NCBI GenBank assembly: GCA_021186555.1
Contig: JAJKFL010000003.1
Coordinates: 48,943,630 to 49,007,629 of the forward strand
Direction of reading: 5' to 3'
Origin: Reticulitermes speratus
Taxonomy: Eukaryota; Arthropoda; Insecta; Blattodea; Rhinotermitidae
DNA: 64,000 nucleotides
In this document: positions 9,044-21,544 of the stretch, in pieces
How the letters are laid out: each line of letters begins with the position of its first letter
Position numbering within the stretch: the stretch's first letter is position 1
Program-made: the position numbers and the translations under genes
Notes under the pieces: generated by a model
Seen by the model: the letters and a program-made list of their open reading frames with translations, nothing else
Database searches by the model: none
Told to the model about the DNA's origin: nothing

Positions 9044-11235
9044 CCCCCCCCCCCCCACAGAAAAAATATTATGGATCTAGATGGTATGAATTTTCTTCCA
9101 CTGTACTTAGAAGATGTCCTAGAATACAGTTACAGCCTTTCATTTCAGCTGCTCGACATTGTAGGTCGTTCTTGGGCACTAATGGCGGACATTTTGAACA
9201 TTTACAGTAGCAACAATTATTATTTTTGCTTGGTGCTGCTTTCTGTTATTAATGTGTCAGAAGTAAAGGATAAAAGCAGCAAAATACGATAATAGTCTGC
9301 AGTCTTCAGTGTACAGTGGGGGCACGGATAGAATGCTCGTTGTTCCTGGAGATTTTGGGCTAGAGGCTTGAACACACACACAATGTAAAGTTGTATGCCC
9401 CCCTGGCCTTTGTTAACAAAGAAGGTTTGGTCTATGGAAGATTATCATGTGTTTGTCACTATCAAAATTCGTGTGAACATAATGGTTAGACAACTGGCGA
9501 TGAATACAAGGACGTGCAGTGGAGGGGGATTTGTAACTGCTAGGAGGGTATGTAAAGGGATTGGATACATGCTACTTGCTTCCTTAGCCTCAGTACACTG
9601 AAATTTAATTATTTTTGTAGCTTCTTTTATTTTTTTATCAACTTTATGCATTTCAATTGACGACATTTCTTAAATTTGTCTAAAGCTTCGAATAATTTAT
9701 TCTTTTGTTTTCACCTCACATTTCAAGTTAATTTGTCAGTTCAAGTTATTCTTTTTGTATACCCATGAAAGTAGCCGTAATATCTTCTAAGTCTACGTGA
9801 TTCAGTTGTAACTGGATTGTGAACCATTCTGGACACACAACAAGAATCTTCATTTCTCATAATCTCTTTTGAAAATTATTAAATTATAGTTGAAATAATT
9901 TATTTTTCAAAATTGCTTTTTTTTTCAGTTGTAGAAATACAATAGGTCTAGGTGTAATTTCAAGAGTTTGATTTTTAACAAAGAACAGTAAAGTAGACGT
10001 TTAAAATAATGGTGTCTGTTGAGGGCAGAGAAGGCAATTGTTTTCCGGTAAATTTAAGGTAGTAACAGGGTCCTGCGACAAATGAAGGAGAAAGTTACAC
10101 GTGCTTGCTGATCTGTTAATACAGTAAAAGTGATATGTGTTCTGTCAAAACCATCTGGTCACTGGAAAATGGGGAAAATATTTCATTCCAGACGTCCCAC
10201 AAAAGTACAAAATGTTTAATATATTTTGAAATCCCAAAATGAATTATTTGCAAGGTAACATCTACTTTTTCGAAACGTTAGTATGAAGCTGTGCTATTAC
10301 AGGCCTATGTGCGTAGATGACAATATTTCGTGCTTTGATTTATGCAGGTTTATTTATTTCACTTGGCCATCCGTCTGTGGAATAAATACCTCTGGTGGGG
10401 AGGTGTATTGGAGGCGTTCCCATGTCAAAACTTGGTCAGAACGCTGCCAATTATGACTGTCGTTTTCGTGGTTTTCTTTAAATCATCCAAGCAGTGACCA
10501 AAATAACCCGGTACATTAGACTATGGCCACTTCTTTACGTATCATGGTTGTAATCTGAGGAAGTGAAAACGTCTTTAAATAATACAAAAATATGTAAATT
10601 TAACAAAATTTAAAGATAGTGTCTTAACTAGGAAACTTGTGATTAGCTATGGCAGTAGTCTACATCAATATTTATAAATCTGTTGCCAGTAAATATCATT
10701 TTCACCGAATGGTGAAATATTGCAAAAATACTACTTTGAAAATGCTTATCATTAAATCTAAGCATACAGCTCCGCACTGCTCTTCTGTATGATCACTTGA
10801 GGAAATAATTCTCTCTTGTTTGCCTTCCTTAATCCTTCTCTTCCCTGACCCACATATTTACTCCTTATAATATATTACAACGCTTCTCTTTTTCGTACTA
10901 ATGCAGACTATTTCCCTGCCGGGTCCCTGGAAAGCGTGGTTGTACCCGGTTACTGCAAGGGACACGGTGAATGCTCAAGATCAGGCGATTTAACATTACT
11001 GCCAGTATATTTGCCTTTTAGACCACAAGCCTTACTCTGATGTCAATCATGAATCTTCTGGCAGCATATCTGAAATCAATAGTTCTTTCGTATATCTGGC
11101 AAAATCACGCCTGTTCTTTGATTGTAAGAATACTTTTTTTCTACTCATGATGGGAGTTCCTACTGATCCGTCAGCATGAGATTTCTCTATGAAGTAAAAT
11201 AAAAACGAAACAGATGCACTTAATTCACGTATTTT
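9044..11235. other. Unassigned sequence, 2.2 kb
   Basis: Short open frames on both strands (9071-9292, 9395-9666) show no domain. This is one of the longest stretches with no visible repeat family member. Confidence 0.45.
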
Positions 11236-11350
11236 TTTTTCAAACGGCGGTGCTCTTATCTTGTCTTCGTGAAGGTGCTTGGTTCGAATTTCGACAGGTA
11301 CACCAATTACACTTATTGAGGTTTTTCGTTTGTTTTCCTCAGTCCCCACG
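11236..11350 (+). repeat. SINE-F-like fragment
   Basis: It contains GGTGCTCTTATC, a B-box-like TGGTTCGAATTTCGACAGG and, downstream, TTTCGTTTGTTTTCCTCAGT. The same order of blocks occurs in decayed form at 27770-27885, 47425-47530 and 54590-54665. It looks like a tRNA-derived SINE relic. Confidence 0.45.
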
Positions 11351-14300
11351 TTTATTACTTCGAATTATGTCACCGCTTCCTCCCGCGTCTTTTGTAGTTC
11401 ATATTTACATCCCGTCATTCACGCCATGTTGTCTGAGTAATCAGAATCGTCACTATGTAAACCATAAACAAATACTACTTGGAAAGTCACTAAACTAGTG
11501 GAGCAGTTATTCTTGAGAAGCTAATAGTTGCTAAGTTTCTCATTAAATTCCCCTAATTTTACAGATCATTTCTCACGACAACGCTGAGACCTACGAATGC
11601 ACGATAATTAAACGAAAAACTAAAATTTGGCTAATTGGTGTCATAACCCATAACTGTGGATATCGTCTCCCTGGCCTTGTCAGATCTATAGCTCAAATAC
11701 TCTGCCCAGTTGCAGTTTCCACTCCTTTCTTCAGCATTTCCAACGATGACTAACAACCAGACATATTGTTACTTCATAATAACTGCAACTCCAATTCCAG
11801 TTCCGCGAATTTTCGTTTGTAAACGCCGTGGACAGGTGGCTTTTTTTCGCTGCTCTGCGCAGCCGCAAGCTGAGTTGGGCAGCGGGCAGAAACAGAGGAC
11901 GTGTTACAAATAATTGAACCAGTTGCCAGTTATTGTCTCCACACACTTTAAAGTCAGTGAACCGCATCACAAAACATGTATCTCACTCGCCAGCAATCTC
12001 CACACACACACACTTTTGGGTCCAAACAGCCCGAATATCTGAAAGGTTTAGGCCACGTTATTTAGGGGTGTCACACTGCACGAAACTCAGCAGCCACATG
12101 TGACTTTTGTAGTCCATTACTAAAGTGCGTGGAAAAATTAATTTTGAACTGCGTATGGTTCTTAGTTTATGTAATGAAGTTTGTCATTAAATGATTTGGG
12201 AAGAGATATTAATGTTGAAGGATTAGAACATCGTCTGGCTTTAGATTTACGTCGAAAGGTCTGAGGAAAATCAGGAAACGTTTATCACCGGAACCCTTAC
12301 TCATGTATGCCTTAGAAATTGTACTTCCAAAATACTACTAAATTAATTCTTGAAGTTTCTTACGACGTCGCGAAATTATATTTTGAATGACGTATGAAAA
12401 TTTTAAAGTTAAATATTTTAGAATAATTATTATATATTATATATATAATATATAATTAGGCTTATATGTTTTCATTGCACGCCATCATATTTAAAAAATC
12501 AATCTAGTCTTACTGCTCGTACAATGGTGTGACATAGGCGCTTGTTATGAATATTGTACGTCTTTATTTTATTCAAATTATTGCTTCTCAGAACCTGTTT
12601 CTTCTTCCTTCCTCAGGTGGCAGGAACCTGTAAGGAATCCTACTGTTGTATTCCTTGGCACAGTTGGTCTCGAACTCTGGGACGTATTAGTCACTGTTTC
12701 AAACAAATGTTTGTCTCAGTCGCGTATTTGGGAATTCTTATTTGCAGCCTGTGTACATTTGAGATATCCACTTGCGGTCTCTTCAGACTGAGAGGTTCTA
12801 TTGCAGACTTAAATAAATGTAACGTTAGATTAATTAGAAAGTGAAATAACAACCCACGCTGTTTATTCTTCTTGACACGTGAGGTTGGAATCCATTAAGG
12901 CAATAAAAACATTAGTTCGAATTTGAAAAATAAATTTGTGGAATTTTTAATGCTTCTTGCTGTATGGATTGACTTAAACAAATTCACTGAGCAGGTTGCT
13001 TATTCAGAGGTAGTAGTCTCTCAACTGTTCAAGAAATTCCAGGACTTTTATGATCCACAAAAGTTCGTTTTGCTATTTAAAATACCCCGTCACTTTTTTC
13101 CTATTTTGAATCTAATTCAGTTCAAAATCTTCCACCCTACATCTTTAAGGTCCATTTTAAGATTAGCCTACCATGTACGCCCATGTCTTTCAAACGGTTT
13201 CTTCTCTGATATGACACTTCAGAAGTGGCCACTTGGCTTTAGCCCCACAAATAATGCTTGAACTTCTGACCCATCCAAATCACAAAGGAAATTTATTTTC
13301 ATTTCCCACTAAGTTCAAGTAAAAAAAAAAAGTTTGTAGTAGCCAGAGAGACTTCTCTGCCGTCGGGGGGGGGGGGGAGCTGGGGGCGGGATAGAGTGAA
13401 AAGAGGAAGAAGAATCCGGGGGCATGAGGGAATTATTAAGTAACTCGAGTAAAAGGATCGAAACAAGGAAAATAAATACAGGAAAATAAAATAAGTAGAT
13501 AAAAAGAGAGAGGTGAATTTGCTTCTTGAACGCATTACGTTTGTGAGAAAATGCAAAGTGCCAAAAATATACGAGCCCCGCCTTTGAACGTCAAGAACAG
13601 GCGTACCTCGGTTGCTGCACGACTGCACCGCCAGCATCTCCCAGCGACTGTGAAAGACGTTTCGCCGGAACGTGAGACACTTCGCCTTCCCAAAATAGAA
13701 GAAATTTCTGACGCACTGCTGAGCCGGCCATGTTTGCTGCTGAAATAGAAAGTGTGGTTGGGGGGGGGGGCAGGCAAACTTTTGTGTCAATCGGAAATAA
13801 ACCACACGGAAATAAATAAGTGCTTGTTCTTGTGTAGTGCTTACTGACGTCAGTGTTCGTATGGTCTTAAGAGTTTAGAATGCTGGGATCGTCTGATCTG
13901 CTCGGTTTGAAGTGTTGTAATCCTCCGCTTTCCTCTCTGTTGTTTATTGTGTTTTAATATTTTTCGATTCCCTCAGCAAGCCACAGAGTGTGTCTGGCTG
14001 ATTAAACATTTGAAGTCTGATATTCTTACAAATAGCATATAAAGATACATTTCCTGCATCGCTGGAAATGACGCTGCTTCTCCATGACGAGCAGAGGTTT
14101 AGTACTAATTAAGGACATGATGGCTCTATTTTTTGAGAGTCTCATAAAACTTACATTGTAGGCAAAATAAAGGGTTCTTAAAAGTTAAATTTTGATGTTT
14201 TATATAATAAACAGTTTGTTTAAAGGTTAATTGAAAAGAACGTTCGCACCGATGACTGAACTACTAGTAGATCTTTATATTAGACATTTTCATACGGTGC

Positions 14301-14384
14301 ACTAACTTACAGTGTGATACAATTATTTTATATTATTATAGTGCTAGGGTGATATATAACTTATTTATTTAATTATGATCTATT
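11351..14384. other. Unassigned sequence, 3 kb, with local simple repeats
   Basis: Contains an AT palindromic run at 12427-12460, poly-A and G-runs at 13321-13378 and a G-run near 13759. A less AT-rich patch lies at 13545-13740. The 168-residue minus frame at 13299-13805 and the frames at 12554-12844 and 12923-13261 show no recognisable domain and overlap low-complexity sequence. A splice-acceptor-like pyrimidine tract ending in CAG lies at 12595-12616 but has no convincing exon after it. Confidence 0.45.
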
Positions 14385-14615
14385 TAAATCCAGGCTGTGT
14401 CGAGATTTTCCGCACCCGTCCAGACCGTCTATGGGGCCCACCCAATCTCCTGTACAGTGGATATCGGACCATTTCCGGGGGTAAAGCGGTCAAAGCTTGG
14501 CTTTAACCACTCATCCACTTCTAGTGCTGAGGTTAAAGGCACAGTAGAGCTATACCCAAATTTCCCCTCTGTGTCATCATGGCAGGTTTTAGGGTAAAAT
14601 TTACCTTTATGATCT
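14385..14615 (+). mobile_element. SINE-C copy
   Basis: It shares with 55848-56115 and 59194-59503 the blocks GTAAAGCGGTC, TTAACCACTCATCCACTTC, AGTGCTGAGGTTAA, a CAGTAGAGCTATACC stretch and an end in TTTACCTTTA. The tRNA-like head is degenerate or missing here. The strand is set by the terminal pyrimidine tail. Confidence 0.65.
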
Positions 14616-15463
14616 ATTTAAAGATGTTGTTTTTAACTCATATTATTAGTGTCGGATTATGGGCCAAGTGATAAGCAAATGAATTGGAAGGATTGCAGAA
14701 GGAAGCCTTCGTGGCCGCATTTTCGTGTTGCTGTTATGATATTTGCTTTAAAGGACTGAGAAAAATTACGAAATGTTTAGTCTTAAGGTACATATTTAAA
14801 GTCGGGACCTCCCGAATGACTTTATTGTTGCGTTGTTTCATCTGTTTTTGAGCTTAACATTTTATTGTTTTACGAGTATTTTACTCTTTTCAGAAATCTA
14901 TGTACTTATTCTTAGTTTTTTTTTTAATTTAAAATTTGTGTACTGAAACATATAAAATGAAACCTGAAATGCTTACCTATTGTCAAAGTTGTTACAAACT
15001 CACGAATCTGAATTATCCGATCTTCGGGTTGGAGCTGTGTTTGTTCTGTTACTTGTAAAACTATAATTTTAGCCAATCGGACAACGTGGTCATTTCCACT
15101 AGCTCCATATCTATATTTCTATGTGCATAAATGTGATGAACATAAGACTTATGACTGCACACTAAACACGAAGACAAGACTGTTAATATCATTACAAAGA
15201 TGCCAATGTTACACTTACCTGTTTCATTAAATTTAACCATAAGAGAAACTTAATTCAGCCTTCTAAATACAGTTTTTTTTTAAATTTACAACCTAAGAAT
15301 TTTCATAAACTCTATAAATTTTTTGGAAGTATTCAGTCATATTCGGAATGTGTACATAGGCATAGCCATTAATACCTGTACACGTAGAACGTAACATGTT
15401 AAAGTAACCACTGTATTCTGTGTTACATTGCCGTGCGGTTAAATGCAAAACTTTTAATGTATA

Positions 15464-15495
<32 letters not shown>

Positions 15496-16410
15496 TGCAG
15501 CTGATATAAAAATTCTGCTAAAATTATCGGGTCACATAAATATTTTTAATCAATAAACTTTAAATATGGTTTTATTCAGATTGTATTATTAATGTTAACT
15601 TGAGGCGTAAATATAAATTTCGAATACCTCCATATCTATAGTACTGCTATCAGAATATTATTTCTTTCCGTCTAGCACCATCAAGAGCAACTGAAGGCGG
15701 TTCAGTTGTTGCACAACCAGTGTGGATTTATGTCCTTTCTTTCACATTCCCACGCAGGAGCCACTCTTCACATTCTTTCACCCATCTCAGCCAGTAGAAC
15801 ACTGACACTACTCGCTAAATTGTAGGTCTGCAATTTTCAAGTTGTTAATGAAGTCAGTTAATGAGACACGCAAGCCTGCTTTGAAAGAACACCGAGAGAA
15901 GTTTAACATAGTTTTGAAATACATAAATAGAATTTTAGCAAGCTTGAGTTATTTTTACTTTTTTTTTTCTTCGGGCCTTTATGGCATACGGTGTGAAATT
16001 TAATTTAATTTTCTTTGCATAAGTTTGAGAGGGTGAATATCTAAGGCTTTCTTAGTGGTAGACATTTTTAGCCAGTCGTATCGCTTAACGAGTAAGTAAT
16101 TGCCGTAACCACGTGACAAGATGGGTGTCTAATATCCGCCCGCTGTTTGTTTTTGTAGAATGTGCAAATTACGTATACAAAGATATTGTGTTCCCTTTAA
16201 GTTTCTTGAATATAATTTTCACTTGTAGTAAAATTTAATTAAAGAATCATTACTTCTGCTTCAACTAAATCAGTCTACCTTCTCTTGAACTCCACTGGAA
16301 AATAAATTAATTGCGCTCGTCTTGAAACACCGTGTTTGACTCTCGCATATATTTTTGATCTCAAGTTTCCACTTTCTTACTTCAACTTCCGCTTCCACTT
16401 ACATGTGTAC
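14616..16410. other. Unassigned AT-rich sequence with a (TA)n tract
   Basis: A (TA)n microsatellite lies at 15459-15495. Otherwise I see no gene and no member of the repeat families. Confidence 0.5.
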
Positions 16411-16560
16411 TGTACTACAGTGTTGACGGAACGTACTGCTGCCCTCATCAGGGTACATATGTGAATGATAATGAAGTCGCAGGTTCTCTGAAACGTCGGC
16501 ACAATTCTAGCAGAATACACGGCGTTACCTAATAGAAGACGTCAACTTCCATATCTTATT
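16411..16560. repeat. HH4: decayed fold-back hammerhead-like repeat
   Basis: The left part, read on the minus strand, gives ACCCTGATGAGGGCAGCAG; the right part on the plus strand gives TCTCTGAAACGTCGGCAC, TACACGGCGTTAC and AGAAGACGTC. The GTACTGTACTACAGTGTTGACG/GAAACGTCGGCAC halves are degenerate inverted copies of one another. The core is damaged in both arms. Confidence 0.55.
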
Positions 16561-16840
16561 ATTAATATAGACATCCTACACGTGTTTGTGTGTTCGCGTG
16601 GAAGGATAACCCCTTTCAAGTTTTGTACAATAAAATACTCTATAGTAATCATGTTCATATTAGAAAGACAATTCTTTGAACAACTGTTTCCAATTTTGTG
16701 TCGATTGGACGATTGTCTATTTAATTTTTTCGGTTATTCTAATTCTGGGGCATAAGAACTTCAAAGTTCTGATTTATTTTCGTTTAAAAGTGCGTGGGTT
16801 TATGAAGTTGAAGTTTTTAAATTTTAATTTTATTTGTGAT
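16561..16840. other. Unassigned sequence before the N1 insertion
   Basis: Open frames at 16676-16989 partly run into the N1 element. No gene is recognised. Confidence 0.4.
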
Positions 16841-17214
16841 TTGAGGATATTATCAGTTGGAATGATCGTGTGAGAAATGAAGAAGTATTGCACAGAGTCA
16901 AGGAGGAGAGGAATATCGTACATACAATAAAAAGAAGAAAGGCTAACTGGATTGGTCACATCTTGCGTAGAAACTGCCTTCTGAAACACGTGATAGAAGG
17001 AAAGTTAAAAGGAAGGATAGAAATGACGGGAAGACGAGAAAGAAGACGTAAGCAGGTACTGGATGACCTTAAGGAAAAGAGAAGATATTGGAAATTGAAA
17101 GAGGAAGCACTAGATCGCACCCTGTGGAGAACTCGCTTTGGAAGAGGCTACGGACCTGTCGTAAGACAGACTACAGGATGAATGAATGAATGAATGAATG
17201 AATTGAGGATATTA
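16841..17214 (+). mobile_element. N1 non-LTR insertion (350 bp) with 12-bp TSD
   Basis: The inserted DNA is 16853-17202, bounded by identical TTGAGGATATTA copies at 16841-16852 and 17203-17214. It consists of the 3' end of N1, an ORF end and a (GAAT)n tail of about seven units at 17180-17202. This is the longest N1 copy in the window. The structure fits 5'-truncated target-primed reverse transcription. Confidence 0.9.
16855..17181 (+). pseudogene. N1 reverse transcriptase C-terminal fragment
   Basis: An uninterrupted frame of 108 codons with no true start at the insertion boundary. Landmarks in order are WNDRVRNEEVLHRVKEERN, RRKANWIGHILRRNCLLKHV, IEGK, GRRERRRKQVLDDLKEKRR, YWKLKEEALDRT and WRTRFGRGYGPVVRQTT. 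The WIGHILRR segment corresponds to the W-x-G-H region found downstream of the polymerase domain in RTE-like endonuclease-reverse transcriptases. The lack of stops suggests recent insertion. The polymerase active site is absent, so the fragment is non-functional. Confidence 0.85.
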
Positions 17215-17371
17215 AAGGCGGTACGTGGTGAAGGTGTAATTGTTTTCGGGCGTAGTCTTTAAGCTGTGTGTGGTTACAATTGTCTTACCGTGACGAACTT
17301 TGCACTACAGAACTCGGTCCGTATAAAATTTGCTCAAGTCACAATTAAGATGTGAGATTTTTAAATTGTAT

Positions 17372-17454
17372 ATTAAGAAACACAGTCTTACACAACGCAT
17401 ATACAAGTAACCCGGAAAACTTTTATACGTGTTTTGTAAGACTGTGTTTTTTAA
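17372..17454. repeat. 83-bp hairpin-forming inverted repeat
   Basis: ATTAAGAAACACAGTCTTAC at 17372-17391 is complementary to the segment ending GTAAGACTGTGTTTTTTAAT at 17435-17454. The arms are about 28 bases with few mismatches, and the loop is about 25 bases. It could be a tiny MITE or a hairpin of other origin. Confidence 0.6.
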
Positions 17455-17814
17455 TGTGACATTTAAACAAAACACAACGGGGATAAATCACGTTAAGGTT
17501 AAATTTTTAAATGTGGTGGAGGATACAACAGTGGCTCACCAGGTTACGGTTTAGACAAACAATGTATTGAAAGGAAATCAGTTGACATGATTTCCAAAAC
17601 AAAAAAAAACTCTTTAAATTCCAAACATGTCGATTAGACACCGCGCTGAAGCAATTCTATCGACATATCATCCTCATAGACTGTTTAATAAAAACCGTTC
17701 TCCTTTATTCGGGTCTTATATTTGACCGAAAGTGACCTTCTTGATTCTGAAATTCGAAAAGTTGTTGGTGACCTGTATAAAAATTAGGCTTATAATTGTG
17801 ACGTGTGAACAGTA
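17455..17814. other. Unassigned sequence
   Basis: No gene or repeat family recognised. Confidence 0.45.
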
Positions 17815-17905
17815 TTTTCTACATCAAATTTGATATTACTAGACCGGGTATCAACGTTTCGGAGGAAAATTCTTTCTGCATCTTCAGGGTAGAAATGTAG
17901 GCCGA
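17815..17905 (-). repeat. HH5: hammerhead-like repeat
   Basis: On the minus strand: TTTCTACC, CTGAAGATG, a partly paired stem ending TTTCCTCC, CGAAACGTTGATACCC, then AGTAATATCAAATTTG. TACC beside the core pairs with GATA with one mismatch, where the family usually has GGTA. Confidence 0.65.
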
Positions 17906-18711
17906 ACTTCTGGGTCTATGAGGTGGGAATGAAAACCGGGACTGCAACCGAACGAATCGGAGTCACTGGTTTTAGAATCGCGTTTATTCTCCAAAGCAAG
18001 CCCTCCCTACATTTAATTAATTAAGAATCCTCGTCTGCCTGTGTGTGATATGTGTCATTATGCTGGAGGAAGGTGTCAAAATCGCTCTTCTGTGCCACGA
18101 ATTGGCCCCATTATTCAATTACTGCGGCATCTGCTGTCGCCTCTGACAGACTGTGAGTGATGTTCGGACATGGACCAAAATTACACAACCGAAGTAACTT
18201 GCAGCAGTAGCACCGTTCGATATACGTTTCATATAATATACAGGTAGATCTGTTGAAGTGACCTTTATTATACGAATATGTAACATACACTGCAACTACA
18301 TTGTGATTTTACATGAATTTTTCACAGGTTTTTAAATATGTACAAAACCTCGTAACGTAACAAATTATGGGTGCATATCTGTCATCAAATTTAGAAAATT
18401 GCTGTCAGTAGTAATGTTGTTATTTTGTCCTTTATCTTATATCTTATAAATAAGCTGTCTTATCATAAGTTTGAGTATCTTGCCTTTAATACAACTAGAC
18501 CTATATTTAACCTCACTCTGACAGAAATCGAGAGTACAGACGACCATACATTTGCGAACCTCGTAACATTTCCAAAGTACCTCTTACCAAAATGATGCCT
18601 TCCTTCAGTTTTTGATTAAAAAATGTGTAAGAATATTCAGATAATTTCCTGAAAGCACAATTAAATATTCCGTAGTCGAAATTTGTATGGCACACTATAT
18701 TAAAATTCATC
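17906..18711. other. Unassigned sequence, 0.8 kb
   Basis: Nothing recognised. An open frame on the minus strand at 18513-18806 exists only because it enters the N1 copy. Confidence 0.5.
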
Positions 18712-18800
18712 CTGTAGTCTGTCTTACGACAGGTCCGTAGCCTCTTCCAAAGCGAGTTCTCCATTGAGTGCGATCTAGTGCTTCCTCTTTCAATTTCCAT
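18712..18800 (-). mobile_element. N1 non-LTR 3' end fragment
   Basis: Minus-strand copy encoding LKEEALDRT, WRTRFGRGYGPVVRQTT and a stop, with only a short GATGAAT tail. It differs at few positions from the 16855-17181 copy. No clear TSD was found by eye. Confidence 0.85.
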
Positions 18801-19674
18801 ACACATATATACAGGGTGTCTACAATGAAACGCCCGAATTTTAGCGTATTCTCAGGAAGTAAGGAATAAAGATATGGCCTATTTATTGACAAATATCAGT
18901 CATACAACACACCAAGTTTAATTAAAAAATACACTCATTTAATAAAATTTGTGCTCTCTTCTTGTTTATTTCCTGCATGAAGGTAATTTAATTTTCTGAA
19001 AGACATGGAGGCACTCCGCATATTTACAGGTTTTAATTTAGTCTTTGTAGTCTTACACTCTGACAATAATACACAAAGTCCTGTGGGCAAAATGATTCTG
19101 CGACCGACACTGCCAGAAATTAAGGGGTTTAACAGTACAGATTTCTTCTAATTTGGCAGATTTAAATCAGCTATATAGAGTATACGTTTTTATTTCATTC
19201 AACATACCGAGAGAGGTAGATTGGGTACTTCTGCCTAGGCCTACACGTCAGTAATTTTCGCTTAATTCGACAATTTCCAAATACATAACTCAATTTTATT
19301 TTAAAAATCTCGTATAGCAAAATACAGTATTTCTTGGCCATTACATGAACTGTTTCGACTTTTACCCTATGATGTTTCATGCATGACAAAGTAGCTTATG
19401 TTACTAAAATGGATTCAGGTACCACAGACATCAAGGTAGATAAGTTAATGTTAGATACTCTGTAGGAATCTAATCAGCTGTACATGGTAGTATAAACATC
19501 TCTGGAATACACACGTGCTCTTAGCGGAATTCGAACCTGCGATCACAGTGTTTGTTTGGGGTACCATACTTCGCAGATACTGAGTTTATTTTTACTATAC
19601 TTTAGGATATCATTTATAATAAGGTTTCAAATTTAACCTATGTGACGTAACGCGCTGTCAAGTCTTCTGGAATA
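18801..19674. other. Unassigned sequence, 0.9 kb
   Basis: A B-box-like relic (CGGAATTCGAACCTGCG, minus strand) lies at 19509-19525, perhaps the head of an old SINE. Nothing else is recognised. Confidence 0.45.
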
Positions 19675-19945
19675 TTATGCCAAGTCGGTTGATAATAAGT
19701 ACCGGAGTTTCGGTGGCAGTAGCTGCCTCCTTCTTCAATTTCGAAGTATTCTTCTTAAATTATTTTGACCCTGAAACTTTTGATATGTTCGTGACTTCAC
19801 CAATGGATAACATGTTATATCCCAGAAGATTTTAGTCTTTATCAACATGGCTCAGAAATTCAAATAACGCAGTGAAATTTGTTAGGTAGACGCCAGCATT
19901 TCGGAGGAAACTACTGCTGCGATCTTCAAGGTAAGGGACACTAAT
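19675..19945 (-). repeat. HH6: two hammerhead-like repeats, minus strand
   Basis: The first (19680-19755) reads TTGAAGAAGGAGGCAG, CTA, CTGCCACCGAAACTCCGGTA on the minus strand, with a GGAGGCAG/CTGCCACC stem pairing at seven of eight positions. The second (19810-19940) reads TTACCTTGAAGATCGCAGCA, TTTCCTCCGAAATGCTGG and later AATCTTCTGGGATATAAC. Both keep the family order of blocks; both have mutations in the core. Confidence 0.6.
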
Positions 19946-20578
19946 TTCTTATTCGTTTTTCCTTCTGTATTAAATCATAGCCTATGTTTGGAATACGCTC
20001 TGTTTAATCTCCAAGTCTTTCAAAATTCCTTTATAAAGTATTTTTAATATGTAGGTTTTATACTGTCAGGCAGAAATTCCTGTTGTGACGAAACTTGACT
20101 GTACTCAGTCTGCTCAGTAAAAGAGAAATTCAATTAACTGCACTATAGACAAGACTCCACTTTGAGCGGGGGGGGGGGGGGGTGGAGGTGGGTTCCACAA
20201 AAGTATAAAAGTTGACAAAGCGCCTCTTTTGAAACGGCTCAGGTGGCATGGAATATCTAGGATGTTGATATTTATTACAATATAACGTCTATTGTATGTG
20301 TTTCATTACATTTTCAACCTTACTAGAGTAATATATGTAGAGCTGCTACATTAATGGAATTCAGTATCGTGTTACAAGCTAAAAGAAAGAGCATGTAACA
20401 TCAATACACCTGAATGCGTCTCGCGGTTTGTATGGAACTAGTGTTGGAACACACAGATACACATTTTTGTTTTCATTGTAGAGTTAAAGCATGTACTAAC
20501 AGCTGTTTCTGACTACGTTTAAAATAATTTGTATCCTTGAAAATACTCTTTTCAGGAACTAAAATAATAAAAGCGGGA
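19946..20578. other. Unassigned sequence with a G-run
   Basis: A G-run of about fifteen bases lies at 20168-20182. No gene recognised. Confidence 0.5.
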
Positions 20579-20994
20579 ACAAGATAGGCAATATATGTGT
20601 AACGTAACATTTTGGAACGTTTGCTTGACCATTGTTGCCACGGAAATGTAAAGATTTCTCTTTATGTTCTTGAGTTACATATGAGCGCTCTCAAGAGTAT
20701 ACATGTTGAAAACGTTTCCATGGAAACACAACAATGCCTTCTGCTTGTATTTTTGAGCTACACATTTCGCTGTCAACAATAAAAAACCTAGTCGTGTCTT
20801 CATATAAAGTGTCCGATATATTTGTCCGATTTTTAAAAATTTGATTTTTTTAGGCAGATTTTAATAAAAGTCTCCAATAAAAAGTTGTATGAAACTCCGT
20901 CAAATGGGAGCCGAGCTGATACATGCGGACAGACGGGCCCACAGATAGACACAACGAAGCTAACAAACGCTTTTCGCGAGTGCACGAACGCGCC
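20579..20994 (+). repeat. M1 dispersed repeat, copy 2 (internally shortened)
   Basis: It begins AAGATAGGCAATATATG and GTAACGTAACATT, like the 51450 copy, and ends ACGAAGCTAACAAACGC then GCACGAACGCGCC. The central block is replaced or deleted relative to copies 1 and 3, giving about 416 bp. Confidence 0.65.
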
Positions 20995-21261
20995 AATGTT
21001 TTCGTAACATTTCTGGTACCATGTATTTATAATGGCCTGGTGCAGTTTTAAGAAGTTTAAAGCACCTCTACTTCGAGTCTTACTTTCAAAAATGAAAATC
21101 TATAGCGAATTAGAAAGAAGCAACTGGTCCTCTCTTGCAAGAAGTGTTATTGTTCAGTCCTTGTTGGTACGTCATTATTAGCGGTATAAATATTTCGCTT
21201 GACAATTATCAAGTGTAGTCACTAAAACAAAATATTTACGGAAATTGTATCTTACATAAAC

Positions 21262-21483
21262 CTAAGTAACTTAAGCGTAGGTGAGAGAATAATATTAAAA
21301 TCGATCTTAAAGATGCAGGAGGTAAATTTTTGGACAGAATTCAACTGGCTCCGGACGTTCTCAAGGTCACGGAAATAAAACTTCGATATTCATAAAGGGC
21401 AGAAAAAGTCTTAACTAGCTGATAAACTATCAGCGTCCCAAGCGGGATTATGCTGCATGGAGTCAATTAAGTTAATTAAAAAT
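21262..21483 (+). mobile_element. N2 3' end, decayed
   Basis: Plus-strand order of N2 landmarks: GAGAGAATAATATTAAAATC (end of the RT frame), GGACAGAATTCAACTGGCTC (translates as the DW-I-LAQ region in other copies), CTTCGATATTCATAAA, CTTAACTAGCTGA, then GCATGGAGTCAATTAAGTTA. It carries stops and indels. Confidence 0.6.
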
Positions 21484-21544
21484 TTAACAATTTCCTTGCA
21501 ATATTATTTTGAATCAGCTATTCAAAATTGAAAGATAAATTTCA

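Noticed and set aside
12595..12640. Strong pyrimidine tract ending CTCAG that looks like a splice acceptor
   Set aside because: No convincing coding exon follows and the nearest donor-like GTAAGG is only about ten bases away.
13299..13805. 168-codon minus-strand frame
   Set aside because: It runs through poly-T, C-run and pyrimidine-rich sequence, has no recognisable domain and is paralleled by frames on the other strand.
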